Shown here in pieces: positions 14,711 to 25,800 of a stretch of DNA of 64,000 bases. The position numbers were made by a program, and so were the translations under genes. Below the pieces are notes generated by a model that was given only the letters and a program-made list of their open reading frames with translations, was not told where the DNA came from and searched no databases. The stretch comes from Opitutia bacterium (GTDB taxonomy: Bacteria; Verrucomicrobiota; Verrucomicrobiia; Opitutales; Opitutaceae): the NCBI GenBank assembly GCA_016187945.1, contig JACPIT010000005.1, positions 1,178,001-1,242,000 on the forward strand, read 5' to 3'. Each line of letters starts with the position of its first letter. The stretch's first letter is position 1.

Positions 14711-17353
14711 GTGAAGCTTCATTTCGACGCGCAACAGCCCTATCAGCTCGACGCGATCCGCGCGGTCGTGGACTTGTTCGCCGGCCAGCCGGCGGCGGCT
14801 GGTAGTTTCGAGTGGCAGGCAAATCTGCTCGAAGCCGAGTTGCTCGACTCGCTCGGCGTGGCGAATGCTCTCGCACTCACCGACGGGCGCTTGCTCGCCA
14901 ATCTGCGCGCTGTCCAGGAACGCAACAAGTTACCGCCCGCCGATGCGCTGGCGCGGGACGATATTCTCGGACCGCGCAACTTCTCGGTCGAGATGGAAAC
15001 GGGCACGGGCAAGACCTACGTTTTCCTGCGGACGATCCACGAGCTGCACAGGGCTTACGGTTGGAAGAAATTCGTGATCGTCGTGCCGAGCGTGCCGATT
15101 CGCGAAGGCGTGACGCAGAGCATCGCGTCGATGAAGGAGCATTTCGAGGCGCTCTATGGACGGGTGCCGCTCGATCACTGGGTTTACGATTCGGCGCAGG
15201 CATCGCGGCTGCGGCAGTTCGCCCTCGGCAACCAGATGCAGGTGCTGGTGATGAACATCCAGGCGTTCGACAAGAAGTCCGTCGCCGTCGTGCATCAGGA
15301 GAGCGACCGGATGCAAGGGCGTCGGCCGATCGAGTTCATCCAGCAGAGTCAGCCGATCGTCATCATGGACGAGCCGCAGAACATGGAGAGCGAGAATGCG
15401 CGGCGTGCGATCCAGTCGTTGAATCCACTCGTCACCCTGCGCTACTCGGCGACGCACCGGAACGTGCACAATCTGGTCTACCGACTCGATCCGGTGCGCG
15501 CTTACGATCTCGGTCTGGTGAAACGGATCGAGGTCGACTCCGTGACGGACGGCGGTGATTTCAACCGACCTTTTCTTGCCTTGGAGAGCGTCACGGCGTC
15601 GAAGCGCGGACTGGTGGCGAAACTCACGCTCGACGTTGCGCTCGCGACGGGCGTGAAACGGAAGACGGTGTCGTTGAAGCGAGCGGAGGAGGACTTGTTC
15701 GATCTCTCGGGTGAGCGCGACGTGTATCGCGGTTACGTCGTCACCGAGATCAATGCGGACGGCGGTTTCGTAAGTTTCGGCAACGGCGTGGTCCTGCGCG
15801 TGGGTGAGTCGCAGGGCGGGCAGACCGATCTTGTGATGCGCGTGCAGATCGAGGAGACGATCCGCGAACATTTCCGCAAGGAGCTCGCGCTGCAAACGCG
15901 GCCCGCCGGCGAACGGATCAAGGTGCTCTCATTGTTCTTCATCGATCGAGTCGCGAACTATGCGGCCGCCGATGGCAAAATCCGGCGCTGGTTCGAGGAG
16001 AGTTATCGGAAGCTGGCGGCGCAGGCGGAGTTTGCCGCTCTGGCGCCGTTGCCGGTCGAACAGGTGCATGACGGATACTTTGCCCGCGACAAGGAAGGGC
16101 CGAAGGATTCCAGCGAAGGCAAGTCCACCAAGGCGGACGACGAGGCATATCAGTTGATCATGCGCGAGAAGGAGCGGCTGCTTTCGCCCGACGAGCCGCT
16201 GCGCTTCATCTTCAGTCACTCCGCACTGCGCGAGGGCTGGGATAACCCGAATGTTTTCCAGATTTGCACGTTGCGCGAGGGGCAGAGCGAGATTCGTAAG
16301 CGGCAGGAGGTGGGGCGCGGGCTCCGACTGGCGCGCATGGAAAACGGCTATCGCTGCGACGACCCGAAGATCAACCGGCTGACGCTGATCGCGAACGAGA
16401 GCTTCGCGGATTTCGCGCGGCGGTTGCAGACCGAACTCGAGGAAGAGTGTGGCGTGACCTTCAAGGACCGCATCGTGAACAAGCGCGAGCGGCGGAAGGT
16501 TGCGTTGAACAAGGAGCGGCTGCTCTCGGAGGAGTTTCGCGCGTTGTGGGAACGGATCAGCCAGAAGACGCGCTATCATGTCGAATTCGCGACAGCAGAA
16601 CTCGTGTCTGCAGCGGCGCGGGTGTTGCGCGACGAGCCGACGGTATCCGCGCCGCAGGTGGTCGTGAGAAAGTCCGAGGTGGTGATCACGGCGACCGGCG
16701 TCGAGGAAGCGCCGCGCGCGACGCGGCCCGGGATGCGCGCGGCGGACTTGCCGTCGTTGCCCGACATCATCGGTTACCTACAGCGTGAGACGGAGCTGAC
16801 GCGCAGCACGATCGCGGAGATTCTGATCGCTTCCGGCCGCACGGCGGAGGCGTTGAAAAATCCACAGCAATTCATGGAGCAGGCCGCGAGTGCCATTCAG
16901 CACGCGAAGCGCGAGCTGATGGTCGACGGCATTCGTTACGAACGATTGGCGGGCCAAGCTTACGAGATGCAGCTCTTCGAGAACGACGAAATCGAGAGCT
17001 ACCTGAGCCGGCTGTTGCCGGTGGCGCATTCGGTTTACGACGCGGTCGAATACGACTCGGAAGTGGAGCGAAAGTTTGCGGCCGCGCTCGATGGGAACGA
17101 GGACGTGCGTCTCTTTGTGAAGTTGCCGCGCTGGTTCCTGGTGAAAACCCCGTTGGGTGATTATCGCCCCGATTGGGCGCTCGTGCGCGAGAGCGACGGG
17201 CGGGTGTATTTGGTCGTCGAAACCAAAGGCACGACCGACCGCAAAACGTTGCCGGACGCGGAGCGCTTGCGCATCAAATGCGGCGAGAGGCATTTCGAAA
17301 AATGTCTCAACGTGCCCTACAAGCTGGCGACTACGGTCGAAGACCTTGCCTAA
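14711..17353 (+). CDS. res: Type III restriction endonuclease (Res)
   Basis: 880 residues with a GTG start one base after the mod stop, so the two are translationally coupled. It is an SF2 helicase/translocase with a C-terminal nuclease that cleaves DNA after communication between two sites. Visible motifs are Walker A METGTGKTYVF (about 96), motif II MDEPQ (about 219), motif III RYSATH, motif VI region EVGRGLRLAR (about 535), and near the C-terminus the PD-(D/E)XK-like DWALVRESDGRVYLVVETKG (about 820-840). All needed motifs are intact, and there is no frameshift, so the system is probably active. It is somewhat shorter than EcoP15I-type Res proteins. Confidence 0.93.
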   Translation: MKLHFDAQQPYQLDAIRAVVDLFAGQPAAAGSFEWQANLLEAELLDSLGVANALALTDGRLLANLRAVQERNKLPPADALARDDILGPRNFSVEMETGTGKTYVFLRTIHELHRAYGWKKFVIVVPSVPIREGVTQSIASMKEHFEALYGRVPLDHWVYDSAQASRLRQFALGNQMQVLVMNIQAFDKKSVAVVHQESDRMQGRRPIEFIQQSQPIVIMDEPQNMESENARRAIQSLNPLVTLRYSATHRNVHNLVYRLDPVRAYDLGLVKRIEVDSVTDGGDFNRPFLALESVTASKRGLVAKLTLDVALATGVKRKTVSLKRAEEDLFDLSGERDVYRGYVVTEINADGGFVSFGNGVVLRVGESQGGQTDLVMRVQIEETIREHFRKELALQTRPAGERIKVLSLFFIDRVANYAAADGKIRRWFEESYRKLAAQAEFAALAPLPVEQVHDGYFARDKEGPKDSSEGKSTKADDEAYQLIMREKERLLSPDEPLRFIFSHSALREGWDNPNVFQICTLREGQSEIRKRQEVGRGLRLARMENGYRCDDPKINRLTLIANESFADFARRLQTELEEECGVTFKDRIVNKRERRKVALNKERLLSEEFRALWERISQKTRYHVEFATAELVSAAARVLRDEPTVSAPQVVVRKSEVVITATGVEEAPRATRPGMRAADLPSLPDIIGYLQRETELTRSTIAEILIASGRTAEALKNPQQFMEQAASAIQHAKRELMVDGIRYERLAGQAYEMQLFENDEIESYLSRLLPVAHSVYDAVEYDSEVERKFAAALDGNEDVRLFVKLPRWFLVKTPLGDYRPDWALVRESDGRVYLVVETKGTTDRKTLPDAERLRIKCGERHFEKCLNVPYKLATTVEDLA

Positions 17354-17374
17354 GCCGGGATCATGCAGTTGCCT

Positions 17375-17429
17375 GTGGGCCAGCGAGCTTGCTCGCGCTC
17401 CTTGGGCGCCCGCTAGCGGGCTGGCCCAC
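17375..17429. repeat. GTGGGCCAGC palindromic element
   Basis: Outer arms GTGGGCCAGC and GCTGGCCCAC form a perfect 10-bp stem enclosing two small hairpins (GAGCTTGCTC and CCCGCTAGCGGG). A similar outer stem, GTGGGCCAGCGC and GCGCTGCCCAC, lies inside the GH9 gene at 56331-56390. It is 22 bases past the res stop. Confidence 0.65.
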
Positions 17430-17556
17430 CCTCGCACTTTTCAGTCTTGGAATTTCGGAGGAAAATCGGGGCCAACTGCATGAGTCCGGCTAAGGCTGAC
17501 GAGCGCCTGTTCCGGGAGTTGACTTCGCGCGACGGGCGGATTGGCTCGCGATAGCA

Positions 17557-17620
17557 AACCCGCCGGGCTTCTCCTCTTCTTCGAAGAGTGTAGCTTACTT
17601 CGGCGGGTGTTTTTCTTTCT
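17557..17620 (+). ncRNA. Candidate structured RNA/terminator upstream of Abi gene
   Basis: ACCCGCCG (17558-17565) pairs perfectly with CGGCGGGT (17601-17608), followed by GTTTTTCTTTCT, a Rho-independent terminator signature. Inside is a second hairpin, CTCTTC/GAAGAG with a TTC loop (17574-17588). The terminator ends 27 bases before the Abi start codon and 200 bases after res, an odd place for the end of the res transcript and a natural 3' end for a short RNA made just upstream of the Abi gene. A structured RNA is known upstream of abiF genes (Rfam abiF RNA). I could not match the consensus by eye. Confidence 0.45.
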
Positions 17621-17646
17621 GGGGTCGGGCCACCCCGCTGAGCACC

Positions 17647-18549
17647 ATGCGATACGACAAGGCCCCCAAATCGTTCGACCAGCAAGCCGATCTTCTCTTG
17701 GCGCGTGGTCTATTGGCAGATCGAGCCCAGTTGCTCAGGCGGCTGCGGGCGACGAGCTATTTCCGCCTCACGGGTTATCTGCATCCGTTTCGTGAGGCCG
17801 GCAGCGATCGGTATCGGGCGGGCACGTCGCTCGATAGCGTCTGGAGAATCTGCGTGTTCGATCAGCGACTCCGCACGCTGGTGCTGGACGCGATCGAAGC
17901 GATCGAAGTGCATGTCCGCACGCAACTGGCCTACCGTTTCTCCCATCGACACGGTGCGTTCGCCTACAACGACGATCGTTGCTTCCCGAACTTGGCACCC
18001 GATCAGTTCATCCTCTGGCAGCGCAAGCTCGACGACCAAGTGGAGCGCAGCCAGCGCAGCCGCGAAGAGTTCGTGACGCACTTCTTTGCGAAGTATGGCG
18101 ACGAACATCGACGACTTCCGATCTGGATGCTGGTCGAGCTGATGGATTTCGGGGCAACGCTGACTTTCTTTCGCGGCGTGAACGACGATATCAAAAAACA
18201 GATCGCCGCTGAAATCGGGCAACCTGACCGGGTGGTGATGTCGTGGCTGCTTGCGCTGAACACCGTGCGGAACCGGTGCGCTCATCACCTGCGCCTCTAC
18301 AACTGGGAACTCGGAACGCCGGTGTTGGTCCCGCAGCCCAACAAATTTCCCGCGTGGCATGCGCCTCGTCTGCCCAATAACAAAATCGCCGTGATTTTGA
18401 CCCTCTGTCGCGTTTGGCTGAACCATCTTTCGCCGACCAATGGTTGGTCGAAGCGCGTGCGTGCCTTGTTTGCAGAATTTCCCGAGCAGCCGATCGGCCC
18501 GATGGGCTTTGCGGCGGGGTGGCAGGATCAACCGCTGTGGAAGGAATGA
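17647..18549 (+). CDS. Abi_2/AbiF-like HEPN abortive-infection protein
   Basis: 300 residues, the usual length for Abi_2 (AbiD/AbiF) proteins. Family marks are the N-terminal KSFDQQADLLLARGL, YFRLTGYLHPF, the mid-region DQRLRTLVLDAIEAIEVHVRTQLAY and the C-terminal NTVRNRCAHHLRLYNW. RNRCAH (about 217) is an R-x4-H motif of HEPN ribonucleases, so RNA cleavage is the likely toxic activity. It directly follows a type III restriction system, making a defence block. A terminator-like structured element lies just upstream. Phage-triggered abortive infection is the known role of relatives; the trigger here is unknown. Sampled GC is around 57-60%, again below neighbours. Confidence 0.85.
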   Translation: MRYDKAPKSFDQQADLLLARGLLADRAQLLRRLRATSYFRLTGYLHPFREAGSDRYRAGTSLDSVWRICVFDQRLRTLVLDAIEAIEVHVRTQLAYRFSHRHGAFAYNDDRCFPNLAPDQFILWQRKLDDQVERSQRSREEFVTHFFAKYGDEHRRLPIWMLVELMDFGATLTFFRGVNDDIKKQIAAEIGQPDRVVMSWLLALNTVRNRCAHHLRLYNWELGTPVLVPQPNKFPAWHAPRLPNNKIAVILTLCRVWLNHLSPTNGWSKRVRALFAEFPEQPIGPMGFAAGWQDQPLWKE

Positions 18550-18550
18550 A

Positions 18551-18574
18551 AAAGCCCCGCGCGGGGCGGGGCTT
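18551..18574 (-). terminator. Rho-independent terminator for gcvP
   Basis: Read on the minus strand, AAGCCCCG...CGGGGCTT is followed by T residues. It is 70 bases past the gcvP stop and overlaps the end of the convergent Abi gene. Confidence 0.6.
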
Positions 18575-18587
18575 GAGAGAACTCGCG

Positions 18588-18613
18588 CGGCGGGCCCAGC
18601 GGTCCCGCCCTAC
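18588..18613 (-). repeat. GTAG-headed REP element
   Basis: Reverse-complemented it reads GTAGGGCGGGACC followed by the complementary arm GGGCCCGCC. Same subfamily as 6469-6493 and 59080-59104. Confidence 0.75.
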
Positions 18614-18643
18614 CTTTAGGCACTCGCAGGCGCGGCGTAGTTT

Positions 18644-21538
18644 TCAGGCCTGCGCTGCGGGTGCAGCAAAGGCCTCCATCCCCACGCACGAGCACACGAG
18701 GTTGCGGTCGCCGTAGACGTTGTCGATGCGGCCCACGCTCGGCCAGAACTTCGAGGCGCGCGTCCACTTGTCGGGGAACGCGGCGGTCTCGCGCGAATAC
18801 GGGTGCGGCCACTCGGTCGCCGTCACGACCGCCGCGGTGTGCGGGGCGTGCTTCAGCGGGTTGTTGAGCTTGTCGCTCTCGCCGCTGGCGACGGCCGCCA
18901 TCTCGCCGTGGATCGACACGAGCACGTCGCAGAAACGGTCGAGCTCGGCCTTCGTCTCGCTCTCGGTCGGCTCGATCATGAGCGTGCCGGGGACGGGGAA
19001 CGACATCGTGGGCGCGTGGTAGCCGTAATCCATCAGGCGCTTCGCCACGTCTTCGACTTCGACGCCGTGCTTTTTCCAGTCGCGGAATTCGAGGATGCAC
19101 TCGTGCGCGACGAGGCCGCTGGCGCCGCGGTAGAGCGTCGGGAAATAATTCTCGAGGCGCTTGGCGACGTAGTTGGCGTTGAGCAGCGCGAACTTCGTGG
19201 CGCGCGTCAGGCCGTCGGCGCCCATCATGCGGATATACATCCAGGTGATGACGAGGATGGAGGCGCTGCCGTAGGGAGCGGCGCTGACGGCGCCGATCTG
19301 CGATTTGAAATTTGAAATCTCAGAGGCGGGGCGCGCGGGAACGACCGGGTGGTTCGGCAGGAAGGGCACGAGGTGTTTCGCCACGCCGATCGGGCCGACG
19401 CCGGGGCCGCCGCCGCCGTGCGGGATGCAGAACGTCTTGTGGAGATTCAGGTGGCAGACGTCGGCGCCGATGAAGCCGGGGGAGGTAAGGCCGACTTGGG
19501 CATTCATGTTTGCGCCGTCCATGTAAACCTGACCGCCGGCGGCGTGGACGATCTTGCAGATGTCGCGGATCGCGGTCTCGAACACGCCGTGCGTGGACGG
19601 GTAAGTGACCATGAGGCACGCGAGGTTGGCGGCGTGCTGCTCGACCTTCGCCTTCAGGTCGGCGACGTCGATGTTGCCGCTGGCGTCGCAAGCGACGGCG
19701 ACGACCGTCATGCCGTTCATCGCGGCGCTGGCGGGATTGGTGCCGTGCGCGCTGGTCGGGATGAGGCAGATGTTGCGGTGACCTTCGCCGCGCGACTCGT
19801 GGTAGGCGCGGATGACGAGGAGGCCGGCGTATTCGCCTTGCGAGCCGGCGTTGGGCTGGAGCGACACCTGGGCGAAGCCGGTGATTTCGCTGAGCCATTT
19901 CTCGAGCTGCGCGAACATCTTCGCGTAACCCTTCGTCTGGTCGGCCGGCGCGAACGGATGCAGCGCGCCGAACTCGGGCCACGTCACGGGGAACATCTCG
20001 CTCGTGGCGTTGAGCTTCATCGTGCACGAGCCGAGCGAGATCATCGAGTGGACGAGCGAGAGATCCTTCGTCTCGAGGCGCTTGATGTAGCGGAGCATCT
20101 CGTGCTCGGTGTGGTAGCGGTTGAACACCTTGGCGGTGAGAAACGCGGAGCTGCGGGCGAACGCCGTCGGCAGGCCTGCGGGCTCGTTCTCGAGGTTGAT
20201 CGTCGCGCCGAAGAGACCGGCGAGCGTCTCGACTTGCTCGAGCGTCGTCGTCTCGTCGAGCGAGATGCCGACGGTGGTGTCGTTGACGGCGCGGAGATTG
20301 ATCTTCTGCGCGGCGGCGGCGGCGTGCAACTTGGTGGCGTCGACGCCGCCGACGGTCAGCGTGTCGAACACCGGATCGCTGTTGATGATGGCGTGCGTGG
20401 TCTTGAGGGCGTTCGCGAGGAGCTGCGCGAGCGAGCGCGTGCGTTGCGCGATTTTCTTCAGGCCTTCGGGGCCGTGGTAGACCGCATACATCGACGCCAT
20501 GACGGCGAGGAGAACCTGCGCGGTGCAGATGTTGGACGTGGCCTTGTCGCGGCGGATGTGTTGCTCGCGCGTGCCGAGGGCGAGGCGGAGGCCGGGGTTG
20601 CCCTGAGCGTCTTTGGAAACGCCGATAAGGCGACCGGGCATCTGGCGCTTGTAGGCGTCGCGCGTGGCGAGGAATCCCGCGTGCGGTCCGCCGAAGCCCA
20701 TGGGCACGCCGAAGCGTTGCGCGGAGCCGACGGCGACATCGGCGCCGAATTCGCCCGGGGCCTTGAGCAGCGTGAGCGCGAGGAGGTCGGTCGCGACGAC
20801 GCAGAGCGCGCCGGCGGCGTGGGCCTTGTCGAAGAACGCGGTGAAATCGACGATGCTGCCGGTGGTGTCCGGATATTGGACGAGCACGCCGAAGACGTTG
20901 CCGGCGGAGAAGTCGAACGTCGCGTGATTGCCGACGACGACGGAGATGTTGAGCGGCTTGGCGCGGGTGCGGACGATGTCGATCGTCTGCGGATGGCAGC
21001 GCTCGGAGACGAAGAACACCGACGCGGCGTGGCTCTCGCCGAGCTTCACGCGGTGGGCGAGCATCATGGCCTCGGCGGCGGCGGTGCCCTCGTCGAGCAT
21101 GGAGGCGTTGGCGATCTCGAGGCCGGTGAGGTCGGTGATGACGGTCTGGAAATTCAGGAGCGCCTCGAGGCGGCCTTGGGAAATCTCGGCCTGATACGGC
21201 GTGTAGGCGGTATACCAGGCGGGGTTTTCGAGGATGTTGCGCTGGATGACGGGCGGCGTGGCGGTGTCGTAGTAGCCCATGCCGATGAAGGAGCGGAACA
21301 CCTTGTTCTTCGCCGCGATGGCGCGGAGCTCGGCGAGGGCGGCGCGCTCGCCGGCGGCGGCGGGCAGGCGCAGTGGGCGCTTCAGCCGGATCTTGGCCGG
21401 CACGGCGGCGTCGGCGAGGGCGTCGAGCGACTCGTAGCCGACGATGCGCAGCATTTCGGCGACATCGGCGGCGGGCGAGCCGTTGTGGCGGCGTTCAAAG
21501 GAGTCGAGCGGGGCGAGGGATTCGCGGGACAAAGCCAT
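18644..21538 (-). CDS. gcvP: Glycine dehydrogenase (decarboxylating), P-protein
   Basis: 964 residues, the normal length of the homodimeric P-protein. It decarboxylates glycine with PLP and transfers the aminomethyl group to the lipoyl arm of GcvH. Landmarks are [10 protein letters not shown] near residue 70, [19 protein letters not shown], the PLP lysine in [16 protein letters not shown], and the C-terminal [17 protein letters not shown] and [11 protein letters not shown] chose the ATG of [10 protein letters not shown] (21538); upstream open frame is not conserved-looking. gcvT and gcvH are not adjacent. A short AT-rich insert encodes [10 protein letters not shown] in a loop that is variable in relatives. 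No glycine riboswitch was recognised in the leader. Confidence 0.96.
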   Translation of the reverse strand: MALSRESLAPLDSFERRHNGSPAADVAEMLRIVGYESLDALADAAVPAKIRLKRPLRLPAAAGERAALAELRAIAAKNKVFRSFIGMGYYDTATPPVIQRNILENPAWYTAYTPYQAEISQGRLEALLNFQTVITDLTGLEIANASMLDEGTAAAEAMMLAHRVKLGESHAASVFFVSERCHPQTIDIVRTRAKPLNISVVVGNHATFDFSAGNVFGVLVQYPDTTGSIVDFTAFFDKAHAAGALCVVATDLLALTLLKAPGEFGADVAVGSAQRFGVPMGFGGPHAGFLATRDAYKRQMPGRLIGVSKDAQGNPGLRLALGTREQHIRRDKATSNICTAQVLLAVMASMYAVYHGPEGLKKIAQRTRSLAQLLANALKTTHAIINSDPVFDTLTVGGVDATKLHAAAAAQKINLRAVNDTTVGISLDETTTLEQVETLAGLFGATINLENEPAGLPTAFARSSAFLTAKVFNRYHTEHEMLRYIKRLETKDLSLVHSMISLGSCTMKLNATSEMFPVTWPEFGALHPFAPADQTKGYAKMFAQLEKWLSEITGFAQVSLQPNAGSQGEYAGLLVIRAYHESRGEGHRNICLIPTSAHGTNPASAAMNGMTVVAVACDASGNIDVADLKAKVEQHAANLACLMVTYPSTHGVFETAIRDICKIVHAAGGQVYMDGANMNAQVGLTSPGFIGADVCHLNLHKTFCIPHGGGGPGVGPIGVAKHLVPFLPNHPVVPARPASEISNFKSQIGAVSAAPYGSASILVITWMYIRMMGADGLTRATKFALLNANYVAKRLENYFPTLYRGASGLVAHECILEFRDWKKHGVEVEDVAKRLMDYGYHAPTMSFPVPGTLMIEPTESETKAELDRFCDVLVSIHGEMAAVASGESDKLNNPLKHAPHTAAVVTATEWPHPYSRETAAFPDKWTRASKFWPSVGRIDNVYGDRNLVCSCVGMEAFAAPAAQA
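19302..19324 (-). repeat. AT-rich GATTTGAAATTTGAAATC repeat inside gcvP
   Basis: A strikingly A/T-rich string in a GC-rich gene, translated on the minus strand as part of SEISNFKSQ between HPVVPARPA and GAVSAAPYG. Two ATTTGAA units in tandem are visible. It lies in a surface-loop position where other P-proteins vary. Confidence 0.5.
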
Positions 21539-21887
21539 GTGCGAACGTAGGACCCGGCCGGACCGCCGCGCAACTGAGATTTGATGGCGTGCGATGGCCA
21601 TTAAATGCCGTGAGCGGTCCGGAAGATTCCCTCGCGGAGCGCGGTCGCGAGCGGGGCGAAAAAAATTCCGGGGTAATCGCACGCGATGGGCCGCGCACGG
21701 CGATTCGCGCGCGAGAAGTTCGCCAGGTTGTAACCTGCGCGAGTTGATCGGCTGCGAGGCAGTCGTGAGCCTCATCTTTCTTCTCTCAGACTTTACCTGA
21801 CATGAAATTCTCCCGTTCGGCAAAGTAGCGCTTGCTGCGTATGACACCGAACGGTAACGCAGTGCCCGGTCACACACCTCGCCCCGT
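21539..21887. other. Divergent intergenic region gcvP/PEP-CTERM
   Basis: 349 bases between divergent genes, presumably holding both promoters. I looked for a glycine riboswitch on the minus strand and saw no convincing tandem aptamer core. A GGTCCGG/CCGGACC-type pairing (about 21556 with 21616) may form a leader hairpin. Confidence 0.4.
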
Positions 21888-22676
21888 ATGAAATCCCGTT
21901 GCCTCCTCCTCGGCGCGGCGCTCTCGCTTTGCGCCGCTTTGCCTGCCACTGCGCAGGTTGTCCTCTCTCAACTCGACGTCGCCTACACCCAAAACTTTGA
22001 CACGCTGTCCAACACCGCCAGTTCCACGACAAATTCCCTCGCGATCACCGGTTGGTCTTTGACCGAGAGTGGCGGTGGCGCGCGCGATAACGAACAATAC
22101 GCGGTGGACACCGGTGGATCCTCGACCGGCGATATCTATAGCTACGGATCAACCTCTGCCACCGATCGCGCCCTCGGCAGCGTGCAAAGCGGCACATTGA
22201 TTCCGATTTTCGGTGCTCAGTTTACAAATAGCACCGGCGCCACGATCACCTCGCTGGCGATCGCCTATCGCGGCGAGGAGTGGCGGCTCGGCACGGCGTC
22301 CCGCACCGACAAGCTGACGTTCGAATACAGCCTCGATGCGACCGGACTCACGAACGGAACGTGGACCAATGTCGCTTCGCTTGACTTCACCACACCGGTC
22401 ACTGCGACTACGGGCGCCAAAGACGGCAACAACGCCGCCAACTATCTCGATCTCAGTGCGTCGATCCAGTCGCTCTCCATCGCGAACGGCGGGACGTTTT
22501 GGGTGCGCTGGACCGATTTCAACGCCACGGCTGCGGACGACGGCCTCGCAGTGGACAACTTCAGCCTGACGCCCGCTGGTGTTGCCGCCGTCCCCGAGCC
22601 CTCCACCTACGCTGCCGTCTTCGGCGCGCTGGCGCTCGCGGGCGTGATCGTGCGCCGCCGCTTCGCGCGGGTCTGA
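21888..22676 (+). CDS. PEP-CTERM sorting-domain protein
   Basis: 262 residues. Signal peptide at 1-22 ([18 protein letters not shown]), a single beta-rich domain (about 25-230) beginning YTQNFDTL and containing [10 protein letters not shown] and EEWRLG, and a C-terminal PEP-CTERM signal: VPEPSTYAA, a hydrophobic helix and RRRFARV. Such proteins are cleaved by an exosortase and released to or anchored at the surface, usually together with exopolysaccharide; no exosortase gene is in the window. The main domain is clearly homologous to a domain inside the downstream nuclease ([28 protein letters not shown]). Its binding or structural role is unknown. Confidence 0.85.
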   Translation: MKSRCLLLGAALSLCAALPATAQVVLSQLDVAYTQNFDTLSNTASSTTNSLAITGWSLTESGGGARDNEQYAVDTGGSSTGDIYSYGSTSATDRALGSVQSGTLIPIFGAQFTNSTGATITSLAIAYRGEEWRLGTASRTDKLTFEYSLDATGLTNGTWTNVASLDFTTPVTATTGAKDGNNAANYLDLSASIQSLSIANGGTFWVRWTDFNATAADDGLAVDNFSLTPAGVAAVPEPSTYAAVFGALALAGVIVRRRFARV

Positions 22677-22805
22677 GTCGCTCGCCGCTTCGCTTTTCGT
22701 CGGACCCGTCGCCCCGCGGGACCGACTGTTGGGTCACCTCTCAATTCCCTTCACCTCTCGCTCCTGCCGATCTTGGTCGATCGTCAGGCCTACGTTCCTG
22801 GGCCA

Positions 22806-25800
22806 ATGCAATTCTTCCTTGGAGGCCTTCGCCTCCGTGTCGTCGTCGCGCACGCGGCGAAACCGTTCCTCGCTCTCGCGTTCGTTGCGGCGCTGCTCTT
22901 TTCCGCCGTCGCGGGCTACGCCAAGATCGGCGCCGCCTACCAGATGCAGCTCGGCAATCCGAGCAACGCGACCGCCACCACGAGCGATCACGTGCACTAC
23001 CTCATCCAGCGCGACCAATACGCGATGGACTACAACGACACCAAGCGCGTGCCCAACTGGGTGAGCTGGGATCTCACGACCACCGACGTCGGCGGCAGCG
23101 GCCGCTCGAGCTTCGCGACCGATCCCGATTTGCCCGCCGGCTTCACCATCGTCGGGACCGGCGATTATTCCGGCTCCGGCTACGACCGCGGTCACATGTG
23201 CCCATCGGCCGACCGCACGCTCGACGCCGCGAATAACCAGATCGTCTTCTACATGACGAACATGGTCCCGCAGGCGCCCGACAACAACCAGGGCGTGTGG
23301 GCCAATTTCGAGACCGAATGCCGCAACATCGCCGCGCAAGGCAACGAACTCCTCATCATTTGCGGCGGCAGCAATTACTCGGGCAACACCATCGCGAGCG
23401 GCGTGGCGATCCCCGGCTACGTCTGGAAAATCGCCCTCGTCGTGCCCAACGGCTCCGGCGAGGCCCTCGATCGCATCACGACCTCGACCCGCGTCATTGC
23501 GATCAAGATTCCCAATATCCAAGGCGTCCGCAGCGATCCTTGGACCAACTATCTGACCTCGATTGCCCAGATCGAAGCCGATACCGGCTTCACGTTCCTC
23601 ACCGCGCTCCCGTCCTCCGTCGCCAACGTCCTCCGCACGAAAGTCGACGGCCAGACCGCCACCGGCATGCCGATCATCTCGGTGCAGCCCGCTTCGCAAA
23701 CGGCCGCGCTCGGCGGCGCGGTGACGTTCTCCGTCACCGCCACCGGCGACGCGCCGCTCGGTTACCAATGGTCGAAGGACGACGTGGAAATCTCCGGCGC
23801 CACGAGCAGCTCACTCACGGTCGATCCTATCCAGGCCTCCGACGCCGGCAGCTACACCGTGACGATTTCCAACAACGTCGGCTCCACCACCAGCAGCGCC
23901 GCCACACTCGACATCACCGGCATCGCGCCGTCGATCACGACTGACCCCACCGCGCAAACCGTCTCCGCCGGCACCACCGCTATTTTCAACGTCGGCGCCA
24001 GCGGCTCCGCCACGCTCGGCTATCAGTGGCGCAAGAACACCCAGCCGCTCGCCAACGGCGGCAACGTCTCCGGCGCGACCGCCGCCACGCTCACGATCGC
24101 CAACGCCCAGTCCGCCGACGCCGCGCTCTACGACGTCGTCGTCACGAACTCCGTCAACACCGCCACGAGCGCCGCCGTGGCGTTGCAGGTGAATCCGGCC
24201 GCGCCCACCCTCACCACGCCACCGACCGCCGCCAGCGTCCTCGCCGGCGCCACCGCGACATTCACCGTCGCCGCGCGCGGCACCACGCCCTTCACCTACC
24301 AATGGAGCAAGGACGGCAACGCGCTGACCGACGGCGGCAATTTCACCGGCGCGACCGCCGCCACGCTCAGCGTCGCCAACGTCAGCAACGCCGAACTCGG
24401 CAGCTACAGCGTCACGATCAGCAACGGCGTCGGCTCGCCCGTCACGAGCAACGCCGTCGCGCTCACGCTGAAGACCGTCGTCGCCGGCCAGCTCGGCTAC
24501 TCCGGCGGCACCTACACGCAGAACTTCGACACGCTGCCGTCCTCCGGCACGTTCACGCTCAGCGGCGCCGGACCGCACGCGCTCGACGCCGCGCCCCTCA
24601 ACGCCGCCGATCTCGGCGGCTGGCACATCGCGAAATGGGGCGGCACCGGCACGAACGAACTCTTCAACGTCGGCACCGGCTCCCTCGCCACCGGCAGCGT
24701 CTACTCCTTCGGCGTCGCCGGCACCAACGCGCTCTCCGATCGCGCGCTCGGCTCGGTTTCGAGCGGCAGCACCGTTTCGCGCTTCGGCCTGGTGATGGTG
24801 AACACGACCGGCCGCACGATCACGCAATTCACGCTGAGCTACATCGGCGAGCAATGGCGCGACGGCGGCAACTCCACGCCGGTGGCGCAGACCCTGCCGT
24901 TTGAATACTCCCTCGGAGCGACCGACATCAACACCGGCACCTTCACCGCGGTGGCGGCGCTCAATTTCGTCTCGCCCAAATTCACGACGACCGCCGGTGC
25001 TATCGACGGCAACGCCAACGCCAACCGCACCGCCCTCAGCGCCACCGTCACCGGCCTGACCTGGAACGCCGGCCAGACGCTCGTGCTCCGCTGGAACGAC
25101 GCCAACGACGCCGGCAACGACCACGCGCTCGCGATCGACGACCTGAGCTTCACCACGCCCGACCCCGCGCCCGCGATCACGCTCTCGCCCAGCGCGCGCA
25201 GCGTCACCGTCGGCGCCAGCACGACGCTCACCGTTTCTGCGAGCGGCAACGGCCTGAGCTATCAATGGCGCAAAGGCGGCCAGCCCATTTCCGGCAACGC
25301 CACGGCCACGACCTCGTCGCTCTCGCTCGCGAACGTCACGCTCGCCGACGCAGGCGACTACGATGCGGTCGTGACTAACTCCGGCGGCTCCGCGACGAGC
25401 GACGTCGCGACGGTCACTGTCCTCACCGCCCTCGAAACGTGGCGCCAGACGCACTTCGGCAGCACGGCCAACAGCGGCAACGCAGCCGACGCCGCCGATC
25501 CGGACGGCGACGGTCTCTCGAACCTCGTCGAATACGCGCTCGGCCTCGATCCCGCCGCGGCCTCCGTTAGCGGCGCCCCCGTTGCCGGCGCGGCGAGCGG
25601 CAACTGGACCTACACCTTCACGCGCCCGTCCGATCGCAGCGATCTGACCTACGAAGTCGAAGCGTCCACCGATCTCGTGAACTGGAGCGCGACCGGCGTC
25701 ACGCTTTCGCTCGTCTCCGAGACGAACGGCGTCGCGACTTACCAAGCCACCTATCCGACCGCGTCCGCCGACAAGTTCTTCTTCCGTCTGAAAATCACGG

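Noticed and set aside
21539-21790. Glycine riboswitch in the gcvP leader
   Set aside because: No tandem aptamer core could be made out by eye; a covariance search would be needed to revive it.
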